NCBI RefSeq assembly: GCF_002019645.1
Contig: NZ_KV917374.1
Coordinates: forward strand, 3,484,696 to 3,548,695
DNA: 64,000 nt
DNA from: Litchfieldia alkalitelluris
GTDB lineage: Bacteria; Bacillota; Bacilli; Bacillales; Bacillaceae_L
Direction of reading: 5' to 3'
Below, one piece after another: positions 40,244 through 49,988 of this stretch. The notes below the pieces were generated by a model that did no database searches, was not told the DNA's origin, and was given only the letters and a program-made list of their open reading frames with translations. The position numbers were made by a program, and so were the translations under genes. Positions within the stretch are counted from its first letter, which is position 1. Each line of letters begins with the position of its first letter.

Positions 40244-41872
40244 TTATATTTTTATCACCTTGTGTTCACCATCAACCTTTATCGGCAACTCCAAAACATC
40301 ATTGATAAAATCAGATCCATACTTATTCAAATAATAATAAATATTCCATATCCTCTCTTGTGGAGCATTATTAGGCATTAGGGAAGATTGTATTCGATTA
40401 AATCGGTTTATCTCCACTTGGTGTCTAAGGAGGAGTCTCTTTTCAAGAGTTTTACTAATAAAATCAAACTGCGACTGAATGTAATCCGAATTTTTATTCA
40501 AAAGCGGACATAAGCTTGAATCAATATCTAACGCTACTTCTCTTAACCTTTTATGAACTTGTTCTACCTCATTTTTCGCCTCAGCCACAAGTCGATCCAA
40601 ATCATAATTAACCTGTTCTTTGATCAAAGATTCCTTTATTTTTTCAACGCTATTTAATAGAACGTCCTCAATTGAAACATTTACATCGTACATGTCTGTT
40701 TCAATAGATCGATCTAGAAAAGTAATCGAGACTCTCGGTACTATCGGTGGCATTTTGATCTCCCATGCTTCAAATACTTTTTTAAGTTCAGCCCAATATG
40801 CAACCTCACCAGGACCAGAAATAAAGGCGAGAGTCGGAAGTAATAATTCTTGCATTAATGGCCTTGTGACCACATTATTACTCAATAAAGATGGTTGTTC
40901 TTTTGCAATTTGTAAGAGCTCCTGCTTTGTTAATTCTAAGCTACTGCTCTTATTAGTAAAACGCTCACTATTTTTATCATATTCAAGTAATAAGCGTTCA
41001 TTTTTGTAGTGATAAAATAAATTAGCTGAATAAATAGGCATTTCTATACTTAATTTATAACCCTGTTCTTTTAGAAGTGTTTGCGCAGCTACGACTGAAT
41101 CATGAATAAGTTCGTTTCGTTCAATCATTTCTTGAAAAAAATCAGATTCAATTTCTCTAAGCCCACTAGATCCAGAATCAAGTAAGACAATACCTGTGTT
41201 TGAAAACAGTTCCTTAATTACAAATCCAAAAAAATCAACGTAGGTAGACGAGTCATTTAAATGATTTTGAAGCTTCGCTATTAAATCCTTAGTATATGCG
41301 GTTTCACCGAATGATTCGAATATATCGTCAATCCACTTTTCACAAACCGACTTATCTATAATAAGAGATGATACAGAAGACCTCTCCATTTGTCTCTGCT
41401 CAATTATCTTTTTCTTGATGGTTTGCTTATTCTTAATATGAAGATGGTTTATTTCAGCAAAATCATGATCTTCTCCCGCAATCCAGAAGACTGGGACCAC
41501 CGGCACACCTAATGATTCTTCCTGTTCCTTTGCTAGTTTTATAATGGATATAATTTTATGTATCGTGTATAGAGGGCCAGTTAATAATCCCGCTTGTTGA
41601 CCACCAACTACAACAACACTTGATGGATCTAAAAGTTTGCTTATATTTTCAAATGTTTCACTTCCAAAACCATATTTTTCATTGAATTGCTTTAAATAAG
41701 CTACTAATTTTTGACGCGGAAAGTTACGTTTTTTTAGATCTTCTATTCTTTTTGTATATGTATCTGGGTCTTTTATTCCATAGTCAAATAGGTCAGCTGT
41801 TTCAATATCCCCCATTGTATAACTCTTTACTAACTTATTTGTAGACGGAAGTGAGAGTGAAATAACCTCCAT
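40244..41872 (-). CDS. bshC: bacillithiol synthesis cysteine-adding enzyme BshC
   Basis: Proposed last-step enzyme of bacillithiol synthesis, joining cysteine to GlcN-malate. The 542-residue protein (B. subtilis BshC 539) shows GGQQAGLLTGPLYTIHK near 92-109, the nucleotidyltransferase-like HDFAEINHLH motif near 137, and a long coiled coil (about 430-500). It lies between mraZ and the DUF3397 gene, as in other Bacillaceae. AGGAGG is not evident; TACAATGGAGG provides the start context. Confidence 0.94.
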   Translation of the reverse strand: MEVISLSLPSTNKLVKSYTMGDIETADLFDYGIKDPDTYTKRIEDLKKRNFPRQKLVAYLKQFNEKYGFGSETFENISKLLDPSSVVVVGGQQAGLLTGPLYTIHKIISIIKLAKEQEESLGVPVVPVFWIAGEDHDFAEINHLHIKNKQTIKKKIIEQRQMERSSVSSLIIDKSVCEKWIDDIFESFGETAYTKDLIAKLQNHLNDSSTYVDFFGFVIKELFSNTGIVLLDSGSSGLREIESDFFQEMIERNELIHDSVVAAQTLLKEQGYKLSIEMPIYSANLFYHYKNERLLLEYDKNSERFTNKSSSLELTKQELLQIAKEQPSLLSNNVVTRPLMQELLLPTLAFISGPGEVAYWAELKKVFEAWEIKMPPIVPRVSITFLDRSIETDMYDVNVSIEDVLLNSVEKIKESLIKEQVNYDLDRLVAEAKNEVEQVHKRLREVALDIDSSLCPLLNKNSDYIQSQFDFISKTLEKRLLLRHQVEINRFNRIQSSLMPNNAPQERIWNIYYYLNKYGSDFINDVLELPIKVDGEHKVIKI

Positions 41873-42010
41873 TGTATTTACGCCCTTTCTTATATCCTGT
41901 ATAACTTCTTTGATGAGTATAGCATTAATTCAAAAGAATGAAAAAAAACATGCTTAGATTTTCGAAATATTCTTCATAATAACCCACATGAATTGACATT
42001 CAAATAACCA

Positions 42011-42397
42011 TTAATATGCCTTAATGATTCGAAAGATGACACCTGAAATCATTAATAAAATGTAAGTGCCTGCAAATAAGAAAAAAGAAAAACGCCAAAA
42101 CCCCTTAAGAACTGGTTTGATATTAAATTCACGTGTTTTATTCCAATAAATCAATGTAAAAATTAAAATGGTCAAAAGTAGAACGGTTATAATTAACCAT
42201 AAATAGGATTGTCCAACTAAAGCTAGTAAAATATAATGAACTGAAAAAATAAACAAAATAGTCGTTAAATCTACAGTTAATAGAATTGATTTTTTGCTAT
42301 TTTTTATAACTCGCCTTGAAATCAAGTAAACAGCTAGTAAAGCAATTAACGGTATTGTCATTAAAGTTGCTGTTAGTCCAGCCACGATCGATATCAT
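42011..42397 (-). CDS. DUF3397 membrane protein
   Basis: A 128-residue protein with four predicted membrane helices (about 5-27, 40-60, 66-86, 103-123) and no catalytic motif. The family occurs beside bshC/mraZ in Bacillaceae; function is unknown. It is four bases downstream of the reductase gene, so the two are probably cotranscribed. Confidence 0.8.
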   Translation of the reverse strand: MISIVAGLTATLMTIPLIALLAVYLISRRVIKNSKKSILLTVDLTTILFIFSVHYILLALVGQSYLWLIITVLLLTILIFTLIYWNKTREFNIKPVLKGFWRFSFFLFAGTYILLMISGVIFRIIKAY

Positions 42398-42400
42398 ATT

Positions 42401-43288
42401 TTACCTCCGTTTCTCTAACCCTTTTATGGCAGAATATAAAAATTTAGTTAATTTCAAAGTTTTATGTTGTTGATTTGCTTGTTCTAGTACATACCCTAGG
42501 ATAGAATCAATTTCTGTTGCTTTGTGTAAATCAATATCCTTCAACATCGATGAGCGGTTATTCGATGTATTTTCACATATAAGAAGCAAATGGTTCCATG
42601 TTTCTTCTCGTACCGGTATGACAGAGATAACTTCTTCAAATAAATCTTTCATAATTTCTAAGTAAAATGGATTGGATAATAGTTTTCCGTTCTCAACTTG
42701 AAACAGTGCTGTTAATGGATTGATCACAGAGTTAATAACTAGTTTCTTATGCATACTGTTTAGTAAATTGTGTTCTTCGATAACTTGTAGCCCCTTCATC
42801 CCCGTTCCGCTAAATAATGATAACAAAGGTTCTACTTCCCCCTTAAAGGCACATATTCTAGTTAGACCTTTACCAGTATGTTTGACTGAATTACTTGATA
42901 TTTTCATTGCTCCATGTTCAACTATACCAATGCCAATTAGCTCATTATCCAACTGCTCTAAGAATTTTAAATGACTCATCCCATTCTGAAGGAACAAAAG
43001 CATCGGATTGTTTTGAAAAATAACAACAGAGTCATTCATTATCATTTCTAAGTCATATTGCTTAACTGCAATTATTAATGCATCATGAAAATCAATTTTC
43101 GAATTAAGGGTCGCGGCCTTAACCATTCGCGTCTCCTTTTTACCTTTATCATCAATAGTAATTCCATATTGAGTTATATTATTTGCTTGTTCTTTTGTTC
43201 TTGTATGTATAATTACTTCATGTTCAGATGCCAAGTAATAACCAAAAAGCAGACCAATTGACCCGCCACCTACAATACCAATTTTCAT
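42401..43288 (-). CDS. ketopantoate reductase family protein (PanE/YlbQ-like)
   Basis: NADPH-dependent reductase of the 2-dehydropantoate 2-reductase family, probably for pantothenate synthesis. The 295-residue protein starts with the Rossmann motif IGIVGGGSIGLLFG (residues 2-15) and has the catalytic lysine region in HKKLVINSVINPLTAL near 185. B. subtilis has the panE gene ylbQ at this place. A role in pantothenate synthesis is inferred from family and synteny; related reductases with other substrates exist. Confidence 0.85.
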   Translation of the reverse strand: MKIGIVGGGSIGLLFGYYLASEHEVIIHTRTKEQANNITQYGITIDDKGKKETRMVKAATLNSKIDFHDALIIAVKQYDLEMIMNDSVVIFQNNPMLLFLQNGMSHLKFLEQLDNELIGIGIVEHGAMKISSNSVKHTGKGLTRICAFKGEVEPLLSLFSGTGMKGLQVIEEHNLLNSMHKKLVINSVINPLTALFQVENGKLLSNPFYLEIMKDLFEEVISVIPVREETWNHLLLICENTSNNRSSMLKDIDLHKATEIDSILGYVLEQANQQHKTLKLTKFLYSAIKGLEKRR

Positions 43289-43587
43289 TAAATTCTCTCC
43301 GGCAGTTTGACTTAATATTATTTTAACAAAAAATGGGTTACTAGTTCACTTTTTTATTGGAAAAGTAATCGTTTACTATTATTTTATGACATATATATTG
43401 TATAGTTAATATATCATTAACTGAATTCGTTAAATATTAGAAAAATTATTAAAGCATTAGTTTACTGTGCTACAAAAAGAAACGGATGGCATGATTGAAT
43501 TCAATTTTTATTACGTAACATTCGCAAAATATGTTATTTGAAGACAAAACGTATATATCATAAATTTTAATAAGGGAGAAGAAGAAT

Positions 43588-44064
43588 ATGACAGTACGAA
43601 TTGAACGTTTATTATTAAATTATAAGACCTTAGAAGAATTTAAGAAGTTTAAGGAGTACGGACTACAAGAACTTTCAATGCTAGAAGACTTACAAGCAAA
43701 TATCATTGAAAATGATAGTGAATCCCCTTTTTACGGAATTTACTTTGGCGGAAAATTGGTTGCACGAATGAGTTTATACCAAGTGGATAAACGCTTTGAT
43801 AAATATTTTTCTCCTCCACAAGACTATCTAGAGTTGTGGAAATTAGAAGTGTTGTCTCCCTATCAGCGTAAAGGATTTGGAAAAGCATTGGTAGACTATG
43901 CTAAATCCCTAGGCTTGCCTATCAAAACTAATCCAAGAGTCAATTCAGGGAAGTTCTGGGAAAATATGAACTTCAAACCAGTTACCTATGATATGGAAAG
44001 AGACTTAGGAGAAAATCCACTTGTTTGGTTTCCAGAAGGAGTTAAAGAGCAAAATAGGTCATAA
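43588..44064 (+). CDS. ylbP: GNAT N-acetyltransferase YlbP
   Basis: A 158-residue acetyltransferase with the acetyl-CoA motif LEVLSPYQRKGFGKALVDYA (about 93-112). The substrate is unknown. Synteny with ylbP next to rsfA and panE supports the name. AAGGGAGAAG lies upstream of the ATG. It is convergent with rsfA and shares a terminator. Confidence 0.88.
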   Translation: MTVRIERLLLNYKTLEEFKKFKEYGLQELSMLEDLQANIIENDSESPFYGIYFGGKLVARMSLYQVDKRFDKYFSPPQDYLELWKLEVLSPYQRKGFGKALVDYAKSLGLPIKTNPRVNSGKFWENMNFKPVTYDMERDLGENPLVWFPEGVKEQNRS

Positions 44065-44180
44065 AATAAGAATAGCGCTGAGGTGCAAGGCATAAAAAAC
44101 CTCCTTAGATCGGGCTTATACCTTGGAACCCACATGGACTATGTGCCCAAAACACGTTAGAATTCTCATTTTCTAAACGC

Positions 44181-44226
44181 TAAAAAAGGAGTTGACCCCC
44201 ATTTAAGGGGTCACTCCTTTTTTAAT
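44181..44226. terminator. bidirectional terminator between ylbP and rsfA
   Basis: AAAAAAGGAGTTGACCCC ... GGGGTCACTCCTTTTTT: a long stem flanked by A- and T-runs, usable on both strands. Confidence 0.9.
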
Positions 44227-44237
44227 TAGGATTAAGT

Positions 44238-44867
44238 TTATTTTTCAATTCTTTCTAAGTTACCATTACGGTCCATTTGGAACTTTACTTTTTTACTTCT
44301 TTCGTCCTCCTGGAGTACAACCATTTTCCTAGCACGTTCCATTATTTCAATCAGTGCTTTATAATCATCTTCAATTACTTTAAGATTATCAACTAAGGTT
44401 TCTTTTTCACTTGTTAGTACGACAATCTGATCTTCAAGCTCACTAACCTTATTGTTTAATTGTTCGTTTTCATTCATAATTTTTTCAATTCTACGTTGAG
44501 AAGTTTCATACTGTTCAAGAAAGTTAATGACATTTTGAATCGTTAGACTCGATGACTGTGGTACACTCTCATCTTGTTGCTGTTCTAATACTACATCATT
44601 TGTTTGTTCAGTCGTTTCTTCCATTTCAGTTGGCTGTTTTTTCAGCTCTTTTCTTTGTTTCTTAGCTAATTCGATTCCAGATTTATATTGTTTTCGTACA
44701 TATGAGTTCCATCTGAACCCGCAGGCGGCGGCTGTACGAGATAATTGACGACCAACTTCCTCAAAGGCAGCCAATTGCGTACCACCTTCACGAATGTATC
44801 TTAACACTACCTCTGCAAGTAATAAATCTTCGTCTTGTGACCAGGCATCTTGACGAGTTGTAGTCAT
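44238..44867 (-). CDS. rsfA: forespore regulator RsfA
   Basis: Prespore-specific transcription regulator that modulates sigma-F-dependent genes in B. subtilis (YlbO). The 209-residue protein has an N-terminal Myb/SANT-like DNA-binding domain (QDEDLLLAEVVLRYIREGG ... CGFRWNSYVRKQY, residues 8-62) and a C-terminal coiled coil (about 115-185). AGGAGGG precedes the ATG. Confidence 0.92.
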   Translation of the reverse strand: MTTTRQDAWSQDEDLLLAEVVLRYIREGGTQLAAFEEVGRQLSRTAAACGFRWNSYVRKQYKSGIELAKKQRKELKKQPTEMEETTEQTNDVVLEQQQDESVPQSSSLTIQNVINFLEQYETSQRRIEKIMNENEQLNNKVSELEDQIVVLTSEKETLVDNLKVIEDDYKALIEIMERARKMVVLQEDERSKKVKFQMDRNGNLERIEK

Positions 44868-45000
44868 ATTCTTTCCCTCCTAATACTCGTTTTTTCTATA
44901 CATATGCAAGTAATAGAAAAGATAGACTACAACATTCTATTAGAGTCGTATAAATGCCAGGAAAATGGTTATCCACCAGGTAAAGAAAACAGTCGTTTAC

Positions 45001-45768
45001 TTATTTCTTTTTAGCAAGGAAATTTTCTACAGCTCTATGATGATTAGCTGACGCCCAAAGAACTGAACATTGTTTGACTTCATCGTCTATCCTTGACTTA
45101 AGGCCCGTTACTTCCCACTTTCTGATTTGAATATTCTTATATGCTCCTAGGACATCTTGTTTGAATTGCAGAAACGGTCTCAAAAAATGATACATTTCTT
45201 CTTCCTTGTTTTCCGCATCTAAAATTTTATGTATAAATCCCAATTCATATGCCTCCAAACATTCAAACCGTTTACTAGAAGCTACCATTTGAAGTGCATT
45301 CTCATAAGGTATTTTTTCAAACAGGATCGTTCCACCTCCCCAACCAGTGGTGATACCTAAATTACCTTGAATAAATCCAATTTGAGCGTGAGAAGATGCT
45401 ATACGATAATCGCATGCAATTGCAAGCTCACAACCACCACCCAGACTTACGCCATTTATCATCGCAACCGTTATTTTTGGGAAAGTACATAATTTGTAAA
45501 TAACGTCTGCCATTTTTGACAACATACTATAAGCTTCATCCTGTTGTTTGATGTTCTGAAATGCTTTAACATCACCACCAGAACAAAATGCTGTTTCTCC
45601 AATCCCTTTAATAACTAGTAATTTATCTTCTTGATTATGTTCTACCTGCTCAAGGGCTAATAATAAGCCATTCATTACCTCAAGGTTGATTGCGTTACGT
45701 TTATCAGGTCTATTGATTATAAAAGTTACAACACCACTGTCATCTCTATTTATTAAATAATTTTTCAT
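45001..45768 (-). CDS. enoyl-CoA hydratase/isomerase family protein
   Basis: Crotonase-fold enzyme of about 255 residues. The oxyanion-hole motifs are FCSGGDVKAF (near 60) and SLGGGCELAIACDYRIAS (near 105), followed by GNLGITTGWGGGT. I start at MKNYLINRDDSG, after a weak GGGGCCGG ribosome site; the upstream in-frame stretch is hydrophobic and not shared by the family. This gene is not at this place in B. subtilis. The acyl-CoA substrate cannot be told. Confidence 0.85.
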   Translation of the reverse strand: MKNYLINRDDSGVVTFIINRPDKRNAINLEVMNGLLLALEQVEHNQEDKLLVIKGIGETAFCSGGDVKAFQNIKQQDEAYSMLSKMADVIYKLCTFPKITVAMINGVSLGGGCELAIACDYRIASSHAQIGFIQGNLGITTGWGGGTILFEKIPYENALQMVASSKRFECLEAYELGFIHKILDAENKEEEMYHFLRPFLQFKQDVLGAYKNIQIRKWEVTGLKSRIDDEVKQCSVLWASANHHRAVENFLAKKK

Positions 45769-45842
45769 TATCCGGCCCCATTTAATAATTGTTAACTGCT
45801 TTAGGTTAATGATTATTATAGTTAAAAACATGATAAAACTAA

Positions 45843-45874
45843 AAATGTGATATCCCAATTGGGATATCACATTT
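45843..45874 (-). terminator. perfect 32-base palindrome, likely rpmF terminator
   Basis: AAATGTGATATCCCAA is followed by its exact reverse complement. On the minus strand it is followed by TTTTAG, 18 bases after the rpmF stop, so it can serve as a terminator. The perfect symmetry would also suit a dimeric protein. Confidence 0.7.
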
Positions 45875-45891
45875 AATGTTAACTATTAAAA

Positions 45892-46065
45892 TTAATCGTT
45901 AACTACTTCTTTTCCTTTGTATGTTCCACAAGCTTTACACACACGGTGAGCTAGTTTCATTTCACCGCAGTTTGGGCATTCTACCATACCTGGAACTGAT
46001 AATTTGAAATGCGTACGACGCTTTCTTTTTCTAGTTTTGGATGTTCTTCTGAAAGGTACAGCCAT
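45892..46065 (-). CDS. rpmF: 50S ribosomal protein L32
   Basis: A 57-residue ribosomal protein: basic N-terminus [18 protein letters not shown] and a zinc ribbon with four cysteines in VECPNCGE and HRVCKACG, the zinc-binding (C+) form. GGAGGTG lies six bases before the ATG. It follows the DUF177 gene, a near-universal bacterial pair. Confidence 0.97.
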   Translation of the reverse strand: MAVPFRRTSKTRKRKRRTHFKLSVPGMVECPNCGEMKLAHRVCKACGTYKGKEVVND

Positions 46066-46165
46066 ATTCCCACCTCCTTAAAAGATAGTTAAGATGGATA
46101 TGAAGGCCGGTAATATGCCGGTTCTTCTTTATCTTTTTAATCTTAGTTTTCTTGAGCAGCAAATG

Positions 46166-46690
46166 CTACTCACTTTTTTTGTCGTCATCAAAAAACTTAG
46201 CAAGCCCAGCAAGTCTTGGATCGATTTTGTTCGCTTTATCTTCTTCAGATATTACTTGCCAATCTTTTCCTTCTTGCGGCGCAGCTCCTTCTGTATTTAA
46301 ATCATCACAGAAGATTTGCATAGGTATTTCAAGGATGATAAGTTCCTTTATAACAGGTAACAAATCGACAACGTCTCCTTGAACTTGATGTGTTTCCTCG
46401 TCAGTTTCATAATCTGACGTATGTCGTAACATAAATGTTTCAGTTGTAGTTATCTCAAACGGATAATGAACATCCACTAGTGTTCTTGAACAAGGGAGTA
46501 TCATTGTCCCGGAAATTGTTAAATGAAAAGTCACTTTTAAAGAACTGAGATCTGCACGACCTGTTATACGAACAGGTGAGATATCTCTTATTGAATTTTT
46601 AAGTTCCTTTAGCTCGGTAACATCCACAATCTCATCAATTGATAAACCTTTATGCTGCAACTGATTTAATTGACTAATTGTCCATTCCAT
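46166..46690 (-). CDS. ylbN: DUF177 (YceD-like) protein YlbN
   Basis: A 174-residue protein starting MEWTISQLNQLQHKGL, preceded by GAGGTG; an upstream in-frame ATG at 46732 lacks a ribosome site. The core RDISPVRITGRADLSS and MILPCSRTLVDVHYPFE mark DUF177. The family is linked to 23S rRNA accumulation in other organisms; here the role is inferred only from being in tandem with rpmF. Confidence 0.9.
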   Translation of the reverse strand: MEWTISQLNQLQHKGLSIDEIVDVTELKELKNSIRDISPVRITGRADLSSLKVTFHLTISGTMILPCSRTLVDVHYPFEITTTETFMLRHTSDYETDEETHQVQGDVVDLLPVIKELIILEIPMQIFCDDLNTEGAAPQEGKDWQVISEEDKANKIDPRLAGLAKFFDDDKKSE

Positions 46691-46875
46691 ATGAATCACC
46701 TCAAGGCAACAAAGGTAATTATAGCTTTGCATGATTTATTTGTCAATATTTTTTCTTTACACTATAATATAAGCAATGTTGTTTACTAATCAGTTTTACC
46801 ATAATCGCCGGAAATATAGCAAGTTTTAATATAAAAGCAAATATTCTTATCTTGATTATTAAAGGAGACAAACTT

Positions 46876-48117
46876 TTGAAAGCAGTTGGAGTAGTTGTTG
46901 AGTATAATCCTTTTCATAATGGACATAAGTATCATCTGGAACAAGCTAAATCACAGACAAAAGCAGATGTGGTCGTTGCTGTTATGAGCGGCAATTTTCT
47001 TCAACGTGGTGAACCTGCTTTGGTGTCTAAATGGAGTAGAACAAAAATGGCTTTAGAAAATGGTGTTGATATCGTGGTTGAACTGCCTTATGTGTTTGCT
47101 ACACAAAAGGCAGAAACCTTTGCTAATGGAGCAGTTGCAATACTTAGCCATTTATTCTGTAATTACTTATGTTTCGGAAGTGAACATGGGTCGATTACCG
47201 AGTTTAAAGATACACTATCTTTTTTAGAAAGAAACCAGGAAGTTTTTAATGAACTAGTAAAAAAAGCAATTCAACAAGGAGTAAGCTATCCTAGAGCATT
47301 ATCTTTATCATATGATTCACTTGTAGCAGATTCCTCATTGATCGACTTAACACAACCAAATAATATTTTAGGTTATCATTATGTAAAAGCGATTTATGAT
47401 CAAAAACAGAACATTGTTCCTTTTACAATTCAAAGAACAAATGCAAATTACCATGATGAGAATTTCTCCTCGGAAACAATTGCTAGTGCTACAAGTATTC
47501 GAAAATCCCTTTTCAAGAATAACGGAACACTTGAGCAAGTAAGGAATTATATCCCGTTAGAAACGAACAACATATTAAATCAATATAAACAAGAATTTGG
47601 ACAGTTCCATGAGTGGGACGATTACTTCCATCTTCTAAAGTATAAAATAGTAACAAATACTGAACATGAATTACAAGAATTCTATGAGATTGAGGAAGGA
47701 TTAGAACACCGGATAAAGAGGGTAATTCTTAAGTCTACAAACTTTAATGAGTTTATGCAGCAATTAAAAACTAAAAGGTACACTTGGACCAGATTACAAA
47801 GAGCCTGCTTACATATACTAACCAATTCGAAGAAGAGTTCTTTTACGAAAACCTTTGAACACCAAGATCCATCCTATATACGGCTTTTAGGAATGTCACA
47901 GAAAGGTCAACATTATTTATCTAGCATTAAAAAGGATATAAGTGTACCTGTTATATCGAAATTATCTTCATTTACAAATGAAATGATCCAGTTGGATATT
48001 AATGCAGCATATGCATACTCTATGACCCTTCCCGAACCAATTAGATCAAATTTTTTATTACAGGAGTACTCAACACCACCACTAAGGTACAATGAAACAT
48101 CTTGTCAGTACATATAA
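46876..48117 (+). CDS. tmcAL: tRNA(Met) cytidine acetate ligase TmcAL (YlbM)
   Basis: Makes N4-acetylcytidine at the wobble position of elongator tRNA-Met from acetate and ATP. I use the TTG start six bases after AAGGAGAC, giving KAVGVVVEYNPFHNGHKYHL; the HNGH nucleotidyl-transfer motif lies at about 13-16 and GEPALVSKWSRTKMAL near 48-63. About 413 residues, the usual length. It is divergent from ylbN. Confidence 0.93.
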   Translation: MKAVGVVVEYNPFHNGHKYHLEQAKSQTKADVVVAVMSGNFLQRGEPALVSKWSRTKMALENGVDIVVELPYVFATQKAETFANGAVAILSHLFCNYLCFGSEHGSITEFKDTLSFLERNQEVFNELVKKAIQQGVSYPRALSLSYDSLVADSSLIDLTQPNNILGYHYVKAIYDQKQNIVPFTIQRTNANYHDENFSSETIASATSIRKSLFKNNGTLEQVRNYIPLETNNILNQYKQEFGQFHEWDDYFHLLKYKIVTNTEHELQEFYEIEEGLEHRIKRVILKSTNFNEFMQQLKTKRYTWTRLQRACLHILTNSKKSSFTKTFEHQDPSYIRLLGMSQKGQHYLSSIKKDISVPVISKLSSFTNEMIQLDINAAYAYSMTLPEPIRSNFLLQEYSTPPLRYNETSCQYI

Positions 48118-48147
48118 AAGACACAAAGCAAAACTTTGTGTCTTTTA
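48115..48147. terminator. bidirectional terminator between tmcAL and ylbL
   Basis: AAAAGACACAAAG CAAAA CTTTGTGTCTTTTA hairpin with T-run, directly after the tmcAL stop and downstream of the converging ylbL. Confidence 0.9.
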
Positions 48148-48184
48148 TATGTCATTTATATTATTGGAAATAATAACTATTTGG

Positions 48185-49198
48185 TTAGTTATCATTCAAG
48201 CTCTCAAGATATTCCAGAGCATCGTCAAATGTATCGACTGGAACAATCTTCATCTCACTTTTTATTTTCTTGGCAGCAGCTAGTGCCTCATTGTAATTTG
48301 AATTTGGGATTCCTTGTTCATTTGGAGCGAAGAATACATCTACACCTGATTTGTCTGCCGCAACGATTTTTTGTGAAATACCTCCTATTCTACCTACTTC
48401 TCCATTATCTTTAATTGATCCAGTCCCTGCAATGTCTAATCCATTAGTAATATCTTTCTCTACAAGTTGATTATAAATTTCAAGGGAAAACATTAAACCT
48501 GCAGAAGGACCACCAATTTTTTCAGTATCTATCATAATTGACGGTGTCGTTTCTACCTCACGATCAGTTGTAAGTGCTATCCCTACTCCAACTTTTTCAG
48601 GATTATCCGGGAATGGTGAGATTAATAGTGGTGTTGTCATTTCTTGCTCATTTCGTTTAAAGGTTAACTCAATTTCTTCACCTTCACTCTTTTCGGAAAC
48701 ATACTCAATAAACTCATCAGAAGTTTGAAATTCAAGCCCATCAACCTTATAGATACGATCTCCTATCTTCAGGACTTCTTCTGCTGGCATACCTCGAATA
48801 ATACTCATCACGTAAATGCCACGGTAAATGTAATTAATTGGCTTTTCAGCTTCACTGTAAGCTACGGTAATTGCCGATTCCTTTGAATCTTCCATTAGAT
48901 AAAGCTGGCGGTTTGTGTATTCCTCATCACTTTCGCCTGATCTTCGAATATCCTTAACTGGGTATATCATATGAAATTCATCCATTTTCGCCCATAAATA
49001 TGTAAAAATATTCGCTTTTCCCATTCTTACCGTCGTTAACATGAAGCTCCCCTCTTCATTAAATCCATCTTCAACTTGGATAATAGGCCTTAACTCTTGA
49101 GCCATTCCAGGTTTTGTTACGTAATAAGGTAGTTGGATAAATGATAAAAGTGCAATAACGACTATGAGTATAAAAGATCTGATATAAAATTTATTCAT
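48185..49198 (-). CDS. ylbL: SepM-family PDZ/Lon-type serine protease YlbL
   Basis: Membrane-anchored protease facing the outside. About 337 residues: one N-terminal helix (7-24), a PDZ domain (about 120-195) and a Lon-type catalytic domain with Ser232 in GGPSAGL and Lys277 in GGISQKIVA, the expected Ser-Lys dyad spacing. I start at MNKFYIRSF, although AAGGAG is 13 bases away. It is tightly coupled to ylbK, whose stop lies 1 base upstream. The start at 49234 is possible but overlaps ylbK by more. Confidence 0.9.
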   Translation of the reverse strand: MNKFYIRSFILIVVIALLSFIQLPYYVTKPGMAQELRPIIQVEDGFNEEGSFMLTTVRMGKANIFTYLWAKMDEFHMIYPVKDIRRSGESDEEYTNRQLYLMEDSKESAITVAYSEAEKPINYIYRGIYVMSIIRGMPAEEVLKIGDRIYKVDGLEFQTSDEFIEYVSEKSEGEEIELTFKRNEQEMTTPLLISPFPDNPEKVGVGIALTTDREVETTPSIMIDTEKIGGPSAGLMFSLEIYNQLVEKDITNGLDIAGTGSIKDNGEVGRIGGISQKIVAADKSGVDVFFAPNEQGIPNSNYNEALAAAKKIKSEMKIVPVDTFDDALEYLESLNDN

Positions 49199-49199
49199 A

Positions 49200-49988
49200 T
49201 TATTTATTTTGCTCCTTCCAATCTTCAATAACACTCTTTATTTGTGGAAGCATCTCTTTAGCTGATTCTTCCCCTAACCTTATGATATCATCAATATTTG
49301 TAAATGCTCGAGAGCTATACTGTGTGACAAGAGGTCTGATCATAATATCCACATCTAGTTCTTTATATTTAACAATCTCATTTTGCATGATATCTATACT
49401 TTGTAGGATAACATCATATATGGTCGTAATTTCCTCACTTATTTTTACAGAAGAAACATCAACAGCAATAATAATATCAGCTCCCATTTCTTTGACTACA
49501 GAGATTGGAACTTTATCAACTACTCCACCATCCACTAGTAATCGACCATTTACCTTTTCAGGGACAAAAATTCCGGGAATGGCAATACTTGCACGTACAG
49601 CCTTAGCAATTGATCCTTTATTAAACACTACTCTCTCTCCCTTTAATAAGTCAGTAGCAACAATGGAAACAGGGATATCTAATTCTTCAATTGTTTTATC
49701 CTTTGTAAAGATACGGATAAGCTCTCTCACACGATTACCAGCAATAAAACCCATTTTAGGAACTGTAAAATCAAGATAATATTTCCTCTTAAATGCATTT
49801 GCAAGCTTATACAATTTATTAATATCTTGCCCCGCTCCATAGAATGCACCAACAAGTGCTCCCATGCTACTACCAGCAATCAAGTCTATAGGAATATTTT
49901 CTTCTTTAAGGATTTTTATAATTCCCAGATGAGCAAATCCCCTTGCTCCACCCGAACCTAATGCCAATCCAATCTTAGGTTTTTTCAA
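49200..49988 (-). CDS. ylbK: patatin-like phospholipase/esterase YlbK
   Basis: About 262 residues with the full patatin signature: oxyanion loop GSGGARGFAHLG near 10-21, nucleophile elbow GSSMG near 39-43 and the DGG motif of the Ser-Asp dyad near 153. I choose a TTG start with GGGGTG seven bases upstream. The physiological lipid substrate is unknown. It is paired with ylbL. Confidence 0.9.
   Translation of the reverse strand: MKKPKIGLALGSGGARGFAHLGIIKILKEENIPIDLIAGSSMGALVGAFYGAGQDINKLYKLANAFKRKYYLDFTVPKMGFIAGNRVRELIRIFTKDKTIEELDIPVSIVATDLLKGERVVFNKGSIAKAVRASIAIPGIFVPEKVNGRLLVDGGVVDKVPISVVKEMGADIIIAVDVSSVKISEEITTIYDVILQSIDIMQNEIVKYKELDVDIMIRPLVTQYSSRAFTNIDDIIRLGEESAKEMLPQIKSVIEDWKEQNK

Noticed and set aside
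49282-49779. Plus-strand open frame of 165 codons inside ylbK
   Set aside because: It lies fully within the well-supported patatin gene and has low-complexity Ser/Thr/Ile content typical of antisense frames.
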